5,862 nucleotides of DNA. It comes from Proteiniphilum sp. Lineage in GTDB: Bacteria > Bacteroidota > Bacteroidia > Bacteroidales > Dysgonomonadaceae. The stretch spans positions 1 to 5,862 of the forward strand of contig JAISZV010000088.1 in assembly GCA_031284475.1 (NCBI GenBank), in the 5' to 3' direction. Below the pieces are notes generated by a model that was not told where the DNA came from, ran no database searches, and saw nothing but the letters and a program-made list of their open reading frames with translations. Made by a program: the position numbers and the translations under genes. Numbering within the stretch: the stretch's first letter is position 1; every line of letters starts with the position of its first letter. Shown here piece after piece: positions 1 through 5,862 of the stretch.

Positions 1-122
1 CCTTGATGGCAGGCGCGGCGTGGAACTTCAAGAAAATGATAGAAAAACTGAAAGAGAAAATTATTTGGCTCTTTTTTCAGAAAATACTACAACCCCTAAT
101 TCTGAAGATCGGGGGGTCATAA
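1..122 (+). CDS. C-terminal end of an IS5-type transposase (partial, 5' end outside window)
   Basis: The frame starting at base 3 is open to a TAA at 120-122 and encodes about 39 residues. It begins LMAGAAWNFKKMIEKLKEK and continues with a hydrophobic, aromatic stretch (IIWLFF). A small-residue run followed by AWNFKKM, a basic helix and a hydrophobic tail is, from memory, how many IS4/IS5-superfamily DDE transposases of Bacteroidetes end. The catalytic residues would lie upstream of the window and cannot be checked. The frame starting at base 2 is also open (to 133), but its product resembles nothing I know. I could not identify the right terminal inverted repeat or a target duplication between the stop codon and the rimP promoter, so the exact end of the element is unknown. 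Whether the element is intact or a remnant cannot be told. The family call rests on a short tail only. Confidence 0.6.
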   Translation, partial: LMAGAAWNFKKMIEKLKEKIIWLFFQKILQPLILKIGGS

Positions 123-226
123 GGATTGACTAAATATGCTTCGTTATTTTTATGCTACGGAGAGGAGGAATGGCGCCATACATTTTACGGAACAAGATGC
201 GCCGGTATAAAAAAAACGGCAAACAT

Positions 227-257
227 TTTGTGAATCCGTTTGAAAATAATATCTTTG
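227..257 (+). promoter_or_regulatory. Bacteroidetes-type promoter of the rimP-nusA-infB operon
   Basis: TTTG at 227-230 and TATCTTTG at 250-257 are separated by 19 bases. This matches the Bacteroidetes primary sigma (sigma-ABfr) consensus: TTTG near -33 and TAnnTTTG near -7. Transcription would be expected to start roughly at 262-266, leaving a leader of about 55-60 bases before the rimP ATG. The promoter lies downstream of the transposase end, so the neighbouring insertion does not appear to have removed it. The match is seen directly; promoter activity is inferred. Confidence 0.75.
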
Positions 258-270
258 CAGCCGTAAAAAA

Positions 271-304
271 GGAGGGAAGCAGGACACACACCGCTTCCTT
301 TTTT
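271..304 (+). terminator. Terminator-like hairpin in the rimP leader (candidate attenuator)
   Basis: GGAAGC (275-280) pairs with GCTTCC (293-298). Two more G-C pairs (282-283 with 291-292) form across a bulged A281, closing a seven-base ACACACA loop. The 3' arm runs straight into six T residues (299-304), and the bases before the 5' arm (AAGGAG) can pair weakly with that T-tract. This is intrinsic-terminator geometry. It sits after the predicted transcription start and ends 16 bases before the rimP ATG, so it could prematurely terminate operon transcripts. It could instead simply stop read-through from the upstream insertion element. Confidence 0.6.
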
Positions 305-320
305 GTTCATAGAGGTAAAT

Positions 321-788
321 ATGATCGAAAAAAAACTGATTGCCGATTTCACAGAGCAGTATCTGGAAGGTTCGCCTGATTATTATCTGACGGATATTTC
401 GGTTAGCGCGGACAATATAATTACGGTGGAAATTGATAACGATCATGGCGTGGATATTAACGATTGCGCCGCGTTGAGCCGCTATCTGGAGTCGAAACTC
501 AACCGTGACGCGGAAGATTTTGAACTGACGGTTACCTCGGCCGGTCTCTCGTCACCCTTCAAAATATTGCGTCAATATAAAAAATATGAGGGCAAGGAGG
601 TAGAAGCGCTTAGCAAGAACGGACAGAAAATTACCGGTACGCTGAAATCGTCCGATGATAACGGGTTCACGGTATCTGTCACAAAAAAGGTAAAGCCCGA
701 AGGCGCCAAACGTAAAATAGAAGTGGAAGAAGAGATTCGCTTCGCGTTTGATGAAGTAAAGTATACAAAATATCTTATACGATTTTAA
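321..788 (+). CDS. rimP: Ribosome maturation factor RimP
   Basis: RimP binds the 30S ribosomal subunit in the cytoplasm and assists late assembly steps of the small subunit. The 155-residue product is of normal family length. The N-terminal half carries the typical alternation ITVEIDNDHGVDINDCAALS followed by SRYLESKLNRD (residues about 35-65), and then the conserved LTVTSAGLSSPFK, where the family has a glycine-containing loop. The C-terminal half (about 85-155) matches the Sm-like beta barrel, with KVKPEGAKRK near 123-132 and the ending FDEVKYTKYLI, both resembling Bacteroidales homologues as I remember them. I chose ATG 321, which gives MIEKKLIADF. An in-frame TTG at 303 would add only six residues and overlaps the T-tract of the leader hairpin. 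A weak purine stretch, AGAGG (311-315), lies five bases before ATG 321. The gene is first in the operon, and nusA starts six bases after its stop. Confidence 0.95.
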   Translation: MIEKKLIADFTEQYLEGSPDYYLTDISVSADNIITVEIDNDHGVDINDCAALSRYLESKLNRDAEDFELTVTSAGLSSPFKILRQYKKYEGKEVEALSKNGQKITGTLKSSDDNGFTVSVTKKVKPEGAKRKIEVEEEIRFAFDEVKYTKYLIRF

Positions 789-794
789 TAATAT

Positions 795-2216
795 ATGGGT
801 AAGAAAAAAGAAGCCATCAGTCTCATCGATACATTTTCCGAATTCAATGAACTGAAGAATATCGATAAAGCCACACTCATCAGCGTGCTTGAGGAATCGT
901 TCCGTAGTGTCATTTCCAAAAACAACGGTACGGATGAAAACTATGACATCATCATTAACCCCGATAAAGGCGACTTAGAGATATGGCGCAACAGGGTGAT
1001 TGTGGAAGACGATGAATTGCAGGATCCCAACCTTGAAATCAGCCTGTCGGAGGCATTGAAGATCGACGAGGATTTTGAGGTGGGAGAAGAGGTGACCGAC
1101 GAGGTATCGCTCGATCATTTTGGCCGGCGCACTATTTTAAATCTCAGGCAAACGCTGGCTTCCAAGATACTGGAACTGGAAAAGGACAATCTCTACAATA
1201 AGTATAAGGAGAAAGTGGGAGAAATTGTATCGGGAGAGGTCTATCAGGTCTGGAAAAAAGAGTTGTTACTACTCGATGATGAACATAACGAGTTGATCTT
1301 ACCCAAGACCGAGCAGATACCCATCGATTTTTTCAGGAAAGGGGAACATGCACGCGCCGTGGTGGCACGCGTTGAGAACAAGAACAACAATCCCCGAATC
1401 ATCCTTTCGCGCATTTCGCCCGTATTTCTTGAAAGGCTGTTTGAACAGGAAATTCCGGAGATTGCAGACGGATTGATCACTATCAAAGGTATAGCCCGTA
1501 TTCCGGGCGAGCGCGCCAAAGTGTCGGTAGAAGCTTATGATGACCGCATCGACCCGGTAGGAGCCTGCGTAGGGATGAAAGGGTTCCGTATTCACGGCAT
1601 AGTGCGCGAGTTACGCAACGAGAACATCGACGTCATCAATTATACGAACAACACCCCCCTCTATATTCAGCGGGCGTTGAGCCCGGCAAGGATCAATTCC
1701 ATTACCGTAAGGGAAGAGGAACGCCGCGCCGAAGTATTTCTCAATCCTGAGGAAGTTTCCCTCGCCATCGGCAAAGGAGGAGCCAATATTAAACTGGCTT
1801 CCATGCTCACCGGTTATAACATAGAAGTGTTCCGCGACATAGATGAGGTGGATGAAGAAGACATTTATCTTGACGAATTTCGTGATGAGATCGACGGATG
1901 GGTCATCGATCAATTAAAAAAGATAGGATGCTCCACGGCCAAGAACGTACTCCTAATGGGACGGGAAAGGCTTATCAGGGAGGCTGACCTGGAAGATAGC
2001 ACCGTAGACGAAGTACTCTCCATTTTAAGTTACGAATTTGAAGATGAAGAAGATGGCGATACGGATACGGATGTGAATGCGAATATAGATACGGATATAG
2101 ACACAGATGCGGATATAGATATAGATCCGGATGCGAATGTGGATATGGATATAGATATAGATGCGGATGAGGATATAGACACGGATATGGGCGCGGATGA
2201 GGAAAATAAGAACTAA
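795..2216 (+). CDS. nusA: Transcription termination/antitermination factor NusA with an Asp-rich tail
   Basis: NusA binds RNA polymerase and nascent RNA, modulating pausing, intrinsic termination and antitermination. The 473-residue product has the family's domains in order. The N-terminal polymerase-binding domain spans about 1-130 and includes LIDTFSEF near the start and an ALEESF-like helix (VLEESFRSVI). An S1 domain runs about 140-207, beginning KVGEIVSGEV. Two KH domains follow: KH1 has the G-M-K-G loop at 260-263 and KH2 has G-K-G-G at 326-329. A short C-terminal helical segment (about 365-412, WVIDQLKKIGCSTAKNVLL) resembles one helix-hairpin-helix-like acidic-repeat unit. After it comes a low-complexity acidic tail (416-473) in which Asp or Asn fills every even position from 420 to 464. 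I recall Bacteroidales NusA as roughly 410-430 residues, so the tail looks like an extension. The start ATG 795 lies six bases after the rimP stop, indicating co-transcription and possibly translational coupling. Confidence 0.97.
   Translation: MGKKKEAISLIDTFSEFNELKNIDKATLISVLEESFRSVISKNNGTDENYDIIINPDKGDLEIWRNRVIVEDDELQDPNLEISLSEALKIDEDFEVGEEVTDEVSLDHFGRRTILNLRQTLASKILELEKDNLYNKYKEKVGEIVSGEVYQVWKKELLLLDDEHNELILPKTEQIPIDFFRKGEHARAVVARVENKNNNPRIILSRISPVFLERLFEQEIPEIADGLITIKGIARIPGERAKVSVEAYDDRIDPVGACVGMKGFRIHGIVRELRNENIDVINYTNNTPLYIQRALSPARINSITVREEERRAEVFLNPEEVSLAIGKGGANIKLASMLTGYNIEVFRDIDEVDEEDIYLDEFRDEIDGWVIDQLKKIGCSTAKNVLLMGRERLIREADLEDSTVDEVLSILSYEFEDEEDGDTDTDVNANIDTDIDTDADIDIDPDANVDMDIDIDADEDIDTDMGADEENKN
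2052..2189 (+). repeat. Degenerate hexanucleotide array encoding the NusA Asp-X tail
   Basis: Read in the nusA frame, this segment is 23 consecutive six-base units. Eighteen start with GAT, two with GAC and three with AAT. The commonest whole unit is GATATA (six copies), followed by GATACG and GATGCG (three each). The second codon is usually ATA, ACG, GCG, GTG or ATG. The result is a strict Asp/Asn-X dipeptide repeat at residues 420-465. The units are similar but not identical, suggesting old tandem expansion followed by drift or selection for the protein pattern. Such an array could change length by slippage. Confidence 0.9.
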
Positions 2217-2292
2217 CCTCGGCCCGATCCCGGTAAAACAACGCACATACTGTTCACAACATAAAAAAGAGAGTAAAGGTTAGGAAAGATAT

Positions 2293-5200
2293 ATGCCTGT
2301 AAGACTAATAAAAGTATCAAAAAATTTGAATGTGGGAATCAACACCCTTGTTGAATTTCTGCACAAGAAAGGTATTGAGATAGAAGCAAATCCCAACGCA
2401 AAAATTGAGGATGAACAGTATGATATACTGATTACCGAATTTGGTAAAGATAAAAATATACGCAAAGAAGCTACTATTACCCGTGAAAAGCTGCATCATC
2501 GTGACGAAAAACGAGAGACTGTCGCCATAGAAGGGTATGAACTTCCGGAAGAGCAAGCTCCCCGGAAGAAAGTAGAAAAAGAAACCATCGAAACAGAAAT
2601 ACCGACTGAGATGAAGCCCCGCTTCAATGTAGTGGGCAACATTGATCTCGACAACCTTCATAAAAAGAAAAGCGAGCCGAAGGGCGAAGAGCAGGCGGAG
2701 GAAGATATAATTACCCCGGATAGCCGGGAATTGGAAACAGCAGTACAACCCGAAGCCGAAGTACAAAAACCGGAGCCCGTTAAAGAGCTTCCCGATAAGG
2801 AGGCCGCCGTTGAGGAGACCGCCGTTAAAGAGAAAGAGCTTCCCGTTAAAGAATCCGCCGTTAAAGAAGACTCTGTTAAAGAGAAAGAGCCTCCCGTAAA
2901 AGAGTTTCCCGTTGAGAAGGCGCTTGTTGAAGATGCAACGTCGCCCCGGGCGGAAGAAAAAACCGCAGAGGAAACGGAGAAAAAAGGAAAAGAAAAAACA
3001 GCGGAAAAGGTTGAAGAGAAAAAGGGAAAGGCAGTACATCCGGTAGAAACGGGAAAAACAGGGCTGACGGAAATAGAAACAGCCGTTCCTGAAAAAACAG
3101 AGACAGAGCCGGAATCCGGGCACGGACCGGAAGAACCCGGAGCAGAGGCGCGCAAAGAGGAATCCGGAGCAGAAGCGCACAAAGAGGAACCCGGAACGGA
3201 AAAGAGAACCGACAAAGTATTCAGGTTACGCAAGAATAAGCTGGAATCGAACATTGTTGTGAAAGGGTCTATCGACCTTGACTCCATCAACGACCGTACC
3301 CGGCCGCCCAGAAAATCGAGATCCCAACGCAAGAAAGAACGCCTTGAACGCGAGCAGAAAGCCTTCGACAATAAAAAGTTGAAAGACGAAAAGGTGAAAC
3401 AACTGAAGAAGGAGACCATTGATGAAAAGAAAAAGCAGCCGGGCGTTTCAGAAAGCGACAACGACAGCGGTAAGAAAAAGAGAAAGCGCATACGTTCGGG
3501 TCGGGTAAACATTGACAAACCGGTTCCCTACAACAGTCAGGGCCCCAAGAGCAACACCAAAAGATTATCGCTCAGAAAACCGCTCAAGGCCGAAGTCAGT
3601 GAAGAAGACGTACAAAAGCAGATAAAAGAGACGCTTGCGCGCCTCACGGAGAAAAGAGGGAAAAAAGCGGGCGCCAGATATCGGCGCGAGAAGCGTGAAG
3701 CCAGCGCCCAGAGGCAACAAGAGGAACTCAAACAACAGGAGAGGGCGAGCCATGTATTGCAGTTAACCGAATTTGTTACGGCAAACGACCTGGCCAATAT
3801 GATGAATGTCCCCGTCACCAACGTAATTTCCACCTGTATGAGTTTAGGGATCATGGTAGCTATCAACCAGCGTCTCGACGCAGAAACCATCAATATTGTG
3901 GCCGAAGAATACGGTTTCAAGACCCAGTATGTGAGCACCGACGTAATTGAGGCGATCGCCGACCAGGAGGATGCGCCCGAAGACCTGACGCCGCGGCCGC
4001 CCATTGTTACGGTGATGGGGCACGTAGACCACGGGAAGACCTCGCTCCTCGACAGCATCCGCAGCACCAATGTTATTGCGGGCGAAGCGGGAGGTATCAC
4101 GCAGCATATAGGAGCCTACAACGTGCAATTATCGGACGGGCGCAAGATCACCTTCCTCGATACGCCGGGGCACGAGGCTTTTACCGCCATGCGTGCGCGC
4201 GGCGCCAAAGCAACCGACGTAGCCATCATCATTGTAGCGGCAGACGACAATGTGATGCCGCAAACCGTGGAAGCCATCAATCATGCGGGAGCGGCAGGCG
4301 TGCCCATTGTATTTGCCATCAACAAGATCGACAAAGCGGGAGCCAATCCCGAAAAGATAAAAGAGAGATTAGCGGAGATGAACTACCTGGTAGAAGACTG
4401 GGGAGGAAAATACCAATCGCAGGATATATCGGCAAAGAGCGGCGTAGGTATCTACGAACTATTGGAAAAGGTATTGCTCGAAGCAGACCTGTTGGAACTG
4501 AAAGCCAATCCCAACAGGAGAGCTCTCGGCTCCATCATCGAATCGTCGCTCGACAAGGGTAGAGGCTATGTAGCCACCGTGCTGGTTGAAACAGGCACGC
4601 TCAGGCAGGGCGATATTGTGCTGGCAGGCTCCTACTTCGGCCGTGTGAAAGCGATGTTCAACGAGCGCAATCAGCGTATAGAAGAGGCAGGCCCCTCGGA
4701 ACCGGCCCTTATCCTCGGCTTGAACGGCGCGCCACAGGCCGGCGACACATTCAACGTAATGGAAACGGAGCAGGAAGCGCGCTCAATTGCCAACCGCCGC
4801 GAGCAGTTGCAGCGCGAGCAATCGTTGCGCACACAGAAAATGCTTACCCTCGACGACATCGGGCGGCGCATCGCCATCGGCAACTTCCAGCAATTAAACA
4901 TCATTGTAAAGGGTGATGTGGACGGATCGATAGAAGCCCTCTCCGACTCGTTGATACGCCTCTCCACAGAGCAGATACAGGTGAACGTGATACACAAAGC
5001 GGTAGGGCAGATATCCGAATCGGATGTAACGCTTGCCGCCGCTTCCGACGCCATCATCATCGGATTCCAGGTACGCCCGTCGCTCAGCGCCCGCAAAGAG
5101 GCCGAGAAAGAAGGGGTTGATATACGCCTCTACTCCATCATCTACGACGCCATTGAGGAGGTGAAAGCCGCTATGGAAGGAATGCTATCTCCCGATATTA

Positions 5201-5499
5201 AGGAAGAGATCACCGGCAACGTAGAAGTGCTGGAGGTATTCAAAATATCGAAAGTGGGTACTGTGGCAGGATGTATGGTACGCGACGGCAAGATAAAGCG
5301 TTCGGGCCGCATCCGCCTTATCCGCAACGGCATTGTGGTTTTCACCGGCGAGCTGGAATCGTTGAAACGATTCAAAGAAGATGTGAGAGAGGTTACTTTA
5401 GGCTACGAATGCGGAGTTACCATACGTAATTTCAATGATATAAAGGTGGGCGACGTTGTTGAAGCCTACGAAGAGACTGAAGTAAAGAAAACATTATAG
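2293..5499 (+). CDS. infB: Translation initiation factor IF-2
   Basis: IF2 is the cytoplasmic GTPase that brings initiator fMet-tRNA to the 30S subunit and promotes 50S joining. The 1068-residue product is long, as I recall is usual for Bacteroidota. A first IF2_N module lies at about 1-50 ([20 protein letters not shown]). A charged, repetitive linker spans about 60-480: acidic and VKE-rich at first, then strongly basic and probably coiled-coil. A second IF2_N-like module begins at H487. The GTPase domain has every signature: G1 GHVDHGKT at 576-583, the switch-[11 protein letters not shown]3 DTPGH at 623-627, G4 NKID at 677-680 and G5 SAKSG at 713-717. Domain II (about 743-830), domain III (from about 860) and the C-terminal tRNA-binding domain (about 970-1062, with G-Y-E-C-G at 1037-1041) are complete. 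The start ATG 2293 is preceded by purine-rich AGGAAAG (2282-2288). The gap after nusA is 76 bases with no obvious promoter or terminator. Internal starts producing shorter forms, as in Escherichia coli, cannot be judged here. Confidence 0.98.
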   Translation: MPVRLIKVSKNLNVGINTLVEFLHKKGIEIEANPNAKIEDEQYDILITEFGKDKNIRKEATITREKLHHRDEKRETVAIEGYELPEEQAPRKKVEKETIETEIPTEMKPRFNVVGNIDLDNLHKKKSEPKGEEQAEEDIITPDSRELETAVQPEAEVQKPEPVKELPDKEAAVEETAVKEKELPVKESAVKEDSVKEKEPPVKEFPVEKALVEDATSPRAEEKTAEETEKKGKEKTAEKVEEKKGKAVHPVETGKTGLTEIETAVPEKTETEPESGHGPEEPGAEARKEESGAEAHKEEPGTEKRTDKVFRLRKNKLESNIVVKGSIDLDSINDRTRPPRKSRSQRKKERLEREQKAFDNKKLKDEKVKQLKKETIDEKKKQPGVSESDNDSGKKKRKRIRSGRVNIDKPVPYNSQGPKSNTKRLSLRKPLKAEVSEEDVQKQIKETLARLTEKRGKKAGARYRREKREASAQRQQEELKQQERASHVLQLTEFVTANDLANMMNVPVTNVISTCMSLGIMVAINQRLDAETINIVAEEYGFKTQYVSTDVIEAIADQEDAPEDLTPRPPIVTVMGHVDHGKTSLLDSIRSTNVIAGEAGGITQHIGAYNVQLSDGRKITFLDTPGHEAFTAMRARGAKATDVAIIIVAADDNVMPQTVEAINHAGAAGVPIVFAINKIDKAGANPEKIKERLAEMNYLVEDWGGKYQSQDISAKSGVGIYELLEKVLLEADLLELKANPNRRALGSIIESSLDKGRGYVATVLVETGTLRQGDIVLAGSYFGRVKAMFNERNQRIEEAGPSEPALILGLNGAPQAGDTFNVMETEQEARSIANRREQLQREQSLRTQKMLTLDDIGRRIAIGNFQQLNIIVKGDVDGSIEALSDSLIRLSTEQIQVNVIHKAVGQISESDVTLAAASDAIIIGFQVRPSLSARKEAEKEGVDIRLYSIIYDAIEEVKAAMEGMLSPDIKEEITGNVEVLEVFKISKVGTVAGCMVRDGKIKRSGRIRLIRNGIVVFTGELESLKRFKEDVREVTLGYECGVTIRNFNDIKVGDVVEAYEETEVKKTL
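2776..2934 (+). repeat. VKE-type pentad repeat in the IF2 linker
   Basis: Residues 162-214 of IF2 contain six exact VKE tripeptides (valines 163, 178, 185, 190, 195, 202) plus the variants VEE, VEK and VED (173, 207, 212). Each is preceded by Pro, Ala, Ser or Leu. Spacing is mostly five residues, sometimes seven or ten. At DNA level the units are variants of CCCGTTAAAGAG and GCCGTTAAAGAG. The segment is likely a disordered or extended charged spacer, probably grown by tandem duplication. Confidence 0.85.
3139..3192 (+). repeat. Tandem 27-bp duplication in the IF2 linker
   Basis: Two adjacent 27-base units (3139-3165 and 3166-3192) are identical at 24 of 27 positions. They encode GAEARKEES and GAEAHKEEP, and a third partial unit (GTEK) follows. 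The unit length keeps the reading frame, so the duplication only lengthens the acidic linker. The few differences suggest a fairly recent event. Confidence 0.9.
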
Positions 5500-5504
5500 A
5501 AAAA

Positions 5505-5560
5505 CCCCAATTACGGATTATCACCGTCAAAAAAAAACGGGAAATTCAGGGGCTTTATTT
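5505..5560 (+). terminator. Weak terminator-like fold after infB
   Basis: CCCC at 5505-5508 can pair with GGGG at 5549-5552. AATT beyond it can pair with AATT on the other arm across a two-base bulge, and a small inner hairpin ACGG/CCGT (5513-5516 with 5524-5527) sits within the loop. The 3' arm is followed by the T-rich CTTTATTT. It lies six bases after the infB stop, where an operon terminator is expected. The long, partly A-rich loop makes this a poor intrinsic terminator, so the call is tentative. Confidence 0.35.
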
Positions 5561-5588
5561 ATGGTAACCAGTTGACATTGTAATTTTA
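5558..5588 (+). promoter_or_regulatory. Possible promoter for the OmpH-like gene
   Basis: TTTA (5558-5561) and TAATTTTA (5581-5588) are 19 bases apart, the spacing of the Bacteroidetes TTTG / TAnnTTTG promoter, with one mismatch in each box (A for the final G in both). If active, it would start transcription near 5593-5597, just ahead of the 13-bp stem-loop, giving the downstream gene a leader of about 130 bases. The double mismatch makes this weak evidence. Confidence 0.3.
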
Positions 5589-5605
5589 ATTCCTACCCTG
5601 AGAGC

Positions 5606-5639
5606 GGCCGTACCTGCTCTTTACACAGCGGGTGCGGCC
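5606..5639 (+). promoter_or_regulatory. 13-bp stem-loop in the leader of the OmpH-like gene
   Basis: The arm at 5606-5618 pairs without interruption with 5627-5639 around an eight-base loop (CTTTACAC). Eleven pairs are Watson-Crick and two are G-U when read as + strand RNA; on the other strand those two would be A-C mismatches. That favours a + strand RNA structure. CCTG (5597-5600) and CAGG (5648-5651) could add a four-pair outer stem. No T-tract follows, so it is not a standard intrinsic terminator. It may be a leader element, an mRNA-stabilising structure or part of a small RNA. I do not recognise a known riboswitch class. Confidence 0.6.
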
Positions 5640-5723
5640 ACAACACGCAGGAGATGGGAAAAGAAATTACAATAGCAACCAAGGTGATAATAACCAAATA
5701 TTCACTTTATAAAATAGTTGACA

Positions 5724-5862
5724 ATGACAAAAAAAGTTTTTTTCACGCTTACCCTGCTTATTTCATTGGTCGGTGGAACGGCTTTTTCACAGGTGTTGCC
5801 ACAACAAATTTCCGTTGCTTACGTAAATACCACAGAACTGCTGGATCAAATGCCCGAAAAAG
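5724..5862 (+). CDS. OmpH/Skp-family periplasmic chaperone, N-terminal part (3' end outside window)
   Basis: The 46 visible codons begin with a signal peptide: a basic start (MTKK), a hydrophobic core (VFFTLTLLISLVGG) and a likely signal peptidase I site after AFS, before QV. No lipobox cysteine is present. The mature part starts with Gln-rich residues, then ISVAYVNTTELLDQMPEK. This fits the opening strand and helix of OmpH/Skp proteins, which typically begin with a pattern like AYVN(S/T)xxLLxxMPE before their long coiled-coil tentacles. Skp proteins hold unfolded outer-membrane proteins in the periplasm for insertion by the BAM complex. I chose ATG 5724 because it directly precedes the signal sequence. 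The gene lies 224 bases after infB with its own probable leader, so it is probably a separate transcription unit. The family call rests on a short N-terminus. Confidence 0.65.
   Translation, partial: MTKKVFFTLTLLISLVGGTAFSQVLPQQISVAYVNTTELLDQMPEK

Noticed and set aside
2..133. Alternative open frame over the transposase tail
   Set aside because: Its product is hydrophilic and unlike any family I know, while the other frame gives a transposase-like C-terminus.
170..179. Perfect 10-base palindrome ATGGCGCCAT as a possible operator
   Set aside because: It is short, has no second copy near the promoter, and lies about 50 bases upstream of the -33 box; chance occurrence is plausible.
152..379. 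Small + strand reading frame starting near the leader, including a GGAGAGGAGG purine run before an ATG at 170
   Set aside because: It runs through the predicted promoter and leader hairpin and overlaps rimP out of frame; the product is rich in Lys/Arg/Phe with no recognisable domain, and the purine run is only one base from the ATG.
2025..2246. Minus-strand frame over the nusA tail giving an Ile/Arg/Tyr alternating peptide
   Set aside because: It is the reverse reading of the GAT-rich repeat and has no independent coding support.
2217..2292. Possible promoter or terminator between nusA and infB
   Set aside because: No TAnnTTTG box and no convincing hairpin with a T-tract in the 76 bases; simple co-transcription explains the gap.
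2658..3518. Long minus-strand frame opposite the infB linker giving a Ser/Phe-rich product
   Set aside because: It is a shadow of the Lys/Glu-rich linker; the IF2 frame opposite is continuous and has clear domains on both sides.
5654..5862. Open frame from ATG 5654 running off the window, preceded by AGGAG
   Set aside because: The purine run overlaps the ATG too closely, and its second half is just the out-of-frame reading of the signal-peptide gene starting at 5724.

Overview
The window reads as a chromosomal stretch from a Bacteroidota bacterium, most likely of the order Bacteroidales. Three things point that way: RimP and IF2 read like Bacteroidales homologues as I remember them; the first gene of the operon is preceded by a full match to the Bacteroidetes sigma-ABfr promoter (TTTG, 19 bases, TAnnTTTG); and the IF2 N-terminus is long, charged and repetitive. 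I cannot name a genus from the sequence alone.

Layout. Bases 1-122 are the 3' end of a gene that looks like an IS5-type transposase, so an insertion sequence abuts the operon. Bases 123-320 hold no convincing gene but carry the promoter (227-257) and a terminator-like hairpin with a T-tract (271-304), both before the first start codon. Then come rimP (321-788), nusA (795-2216) and infB (2293-5499), all on the + strand with gaps of 6 and 76 bases. This is the widely conserved rimP-nusA-infB translation/transcription operon. Bases 5500-5723 are non-coding: a weak terminator-like fold just after infB, a weak promoter-like pair, and a 13-bp stem-loop with no T-tract. At 5724 a new gene starts and runs off the window. 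It has a signal peptide and looks like an OmpH/Skp periplasmic chaperone.

How the genes work together. RimP matures the 30S subunit, NusA controls pausing, termination and antitermination during transcription (including rRNA synthesis), and IF2 places the initiator tRNA on the ribosome. The operon thus couples ribosome production, transcription and translation initiation. The terminator-like leader upstream of a nusA operon suggests feedback by NusA on its own synthesis, a scheme known from Bacillus subtilis but only inferred here.

The most unusual items are the NusA C-terminal tail, where 23 consecutive alternate residues are Asp or Asn, encoded by a degenerate hexanucleotide array; the putative attenuator before rimP; and the unexplained 13-bp stem-loop before the OmpH-like gene. 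The core genes themselves are ordinary, and I see no wholly new system here.
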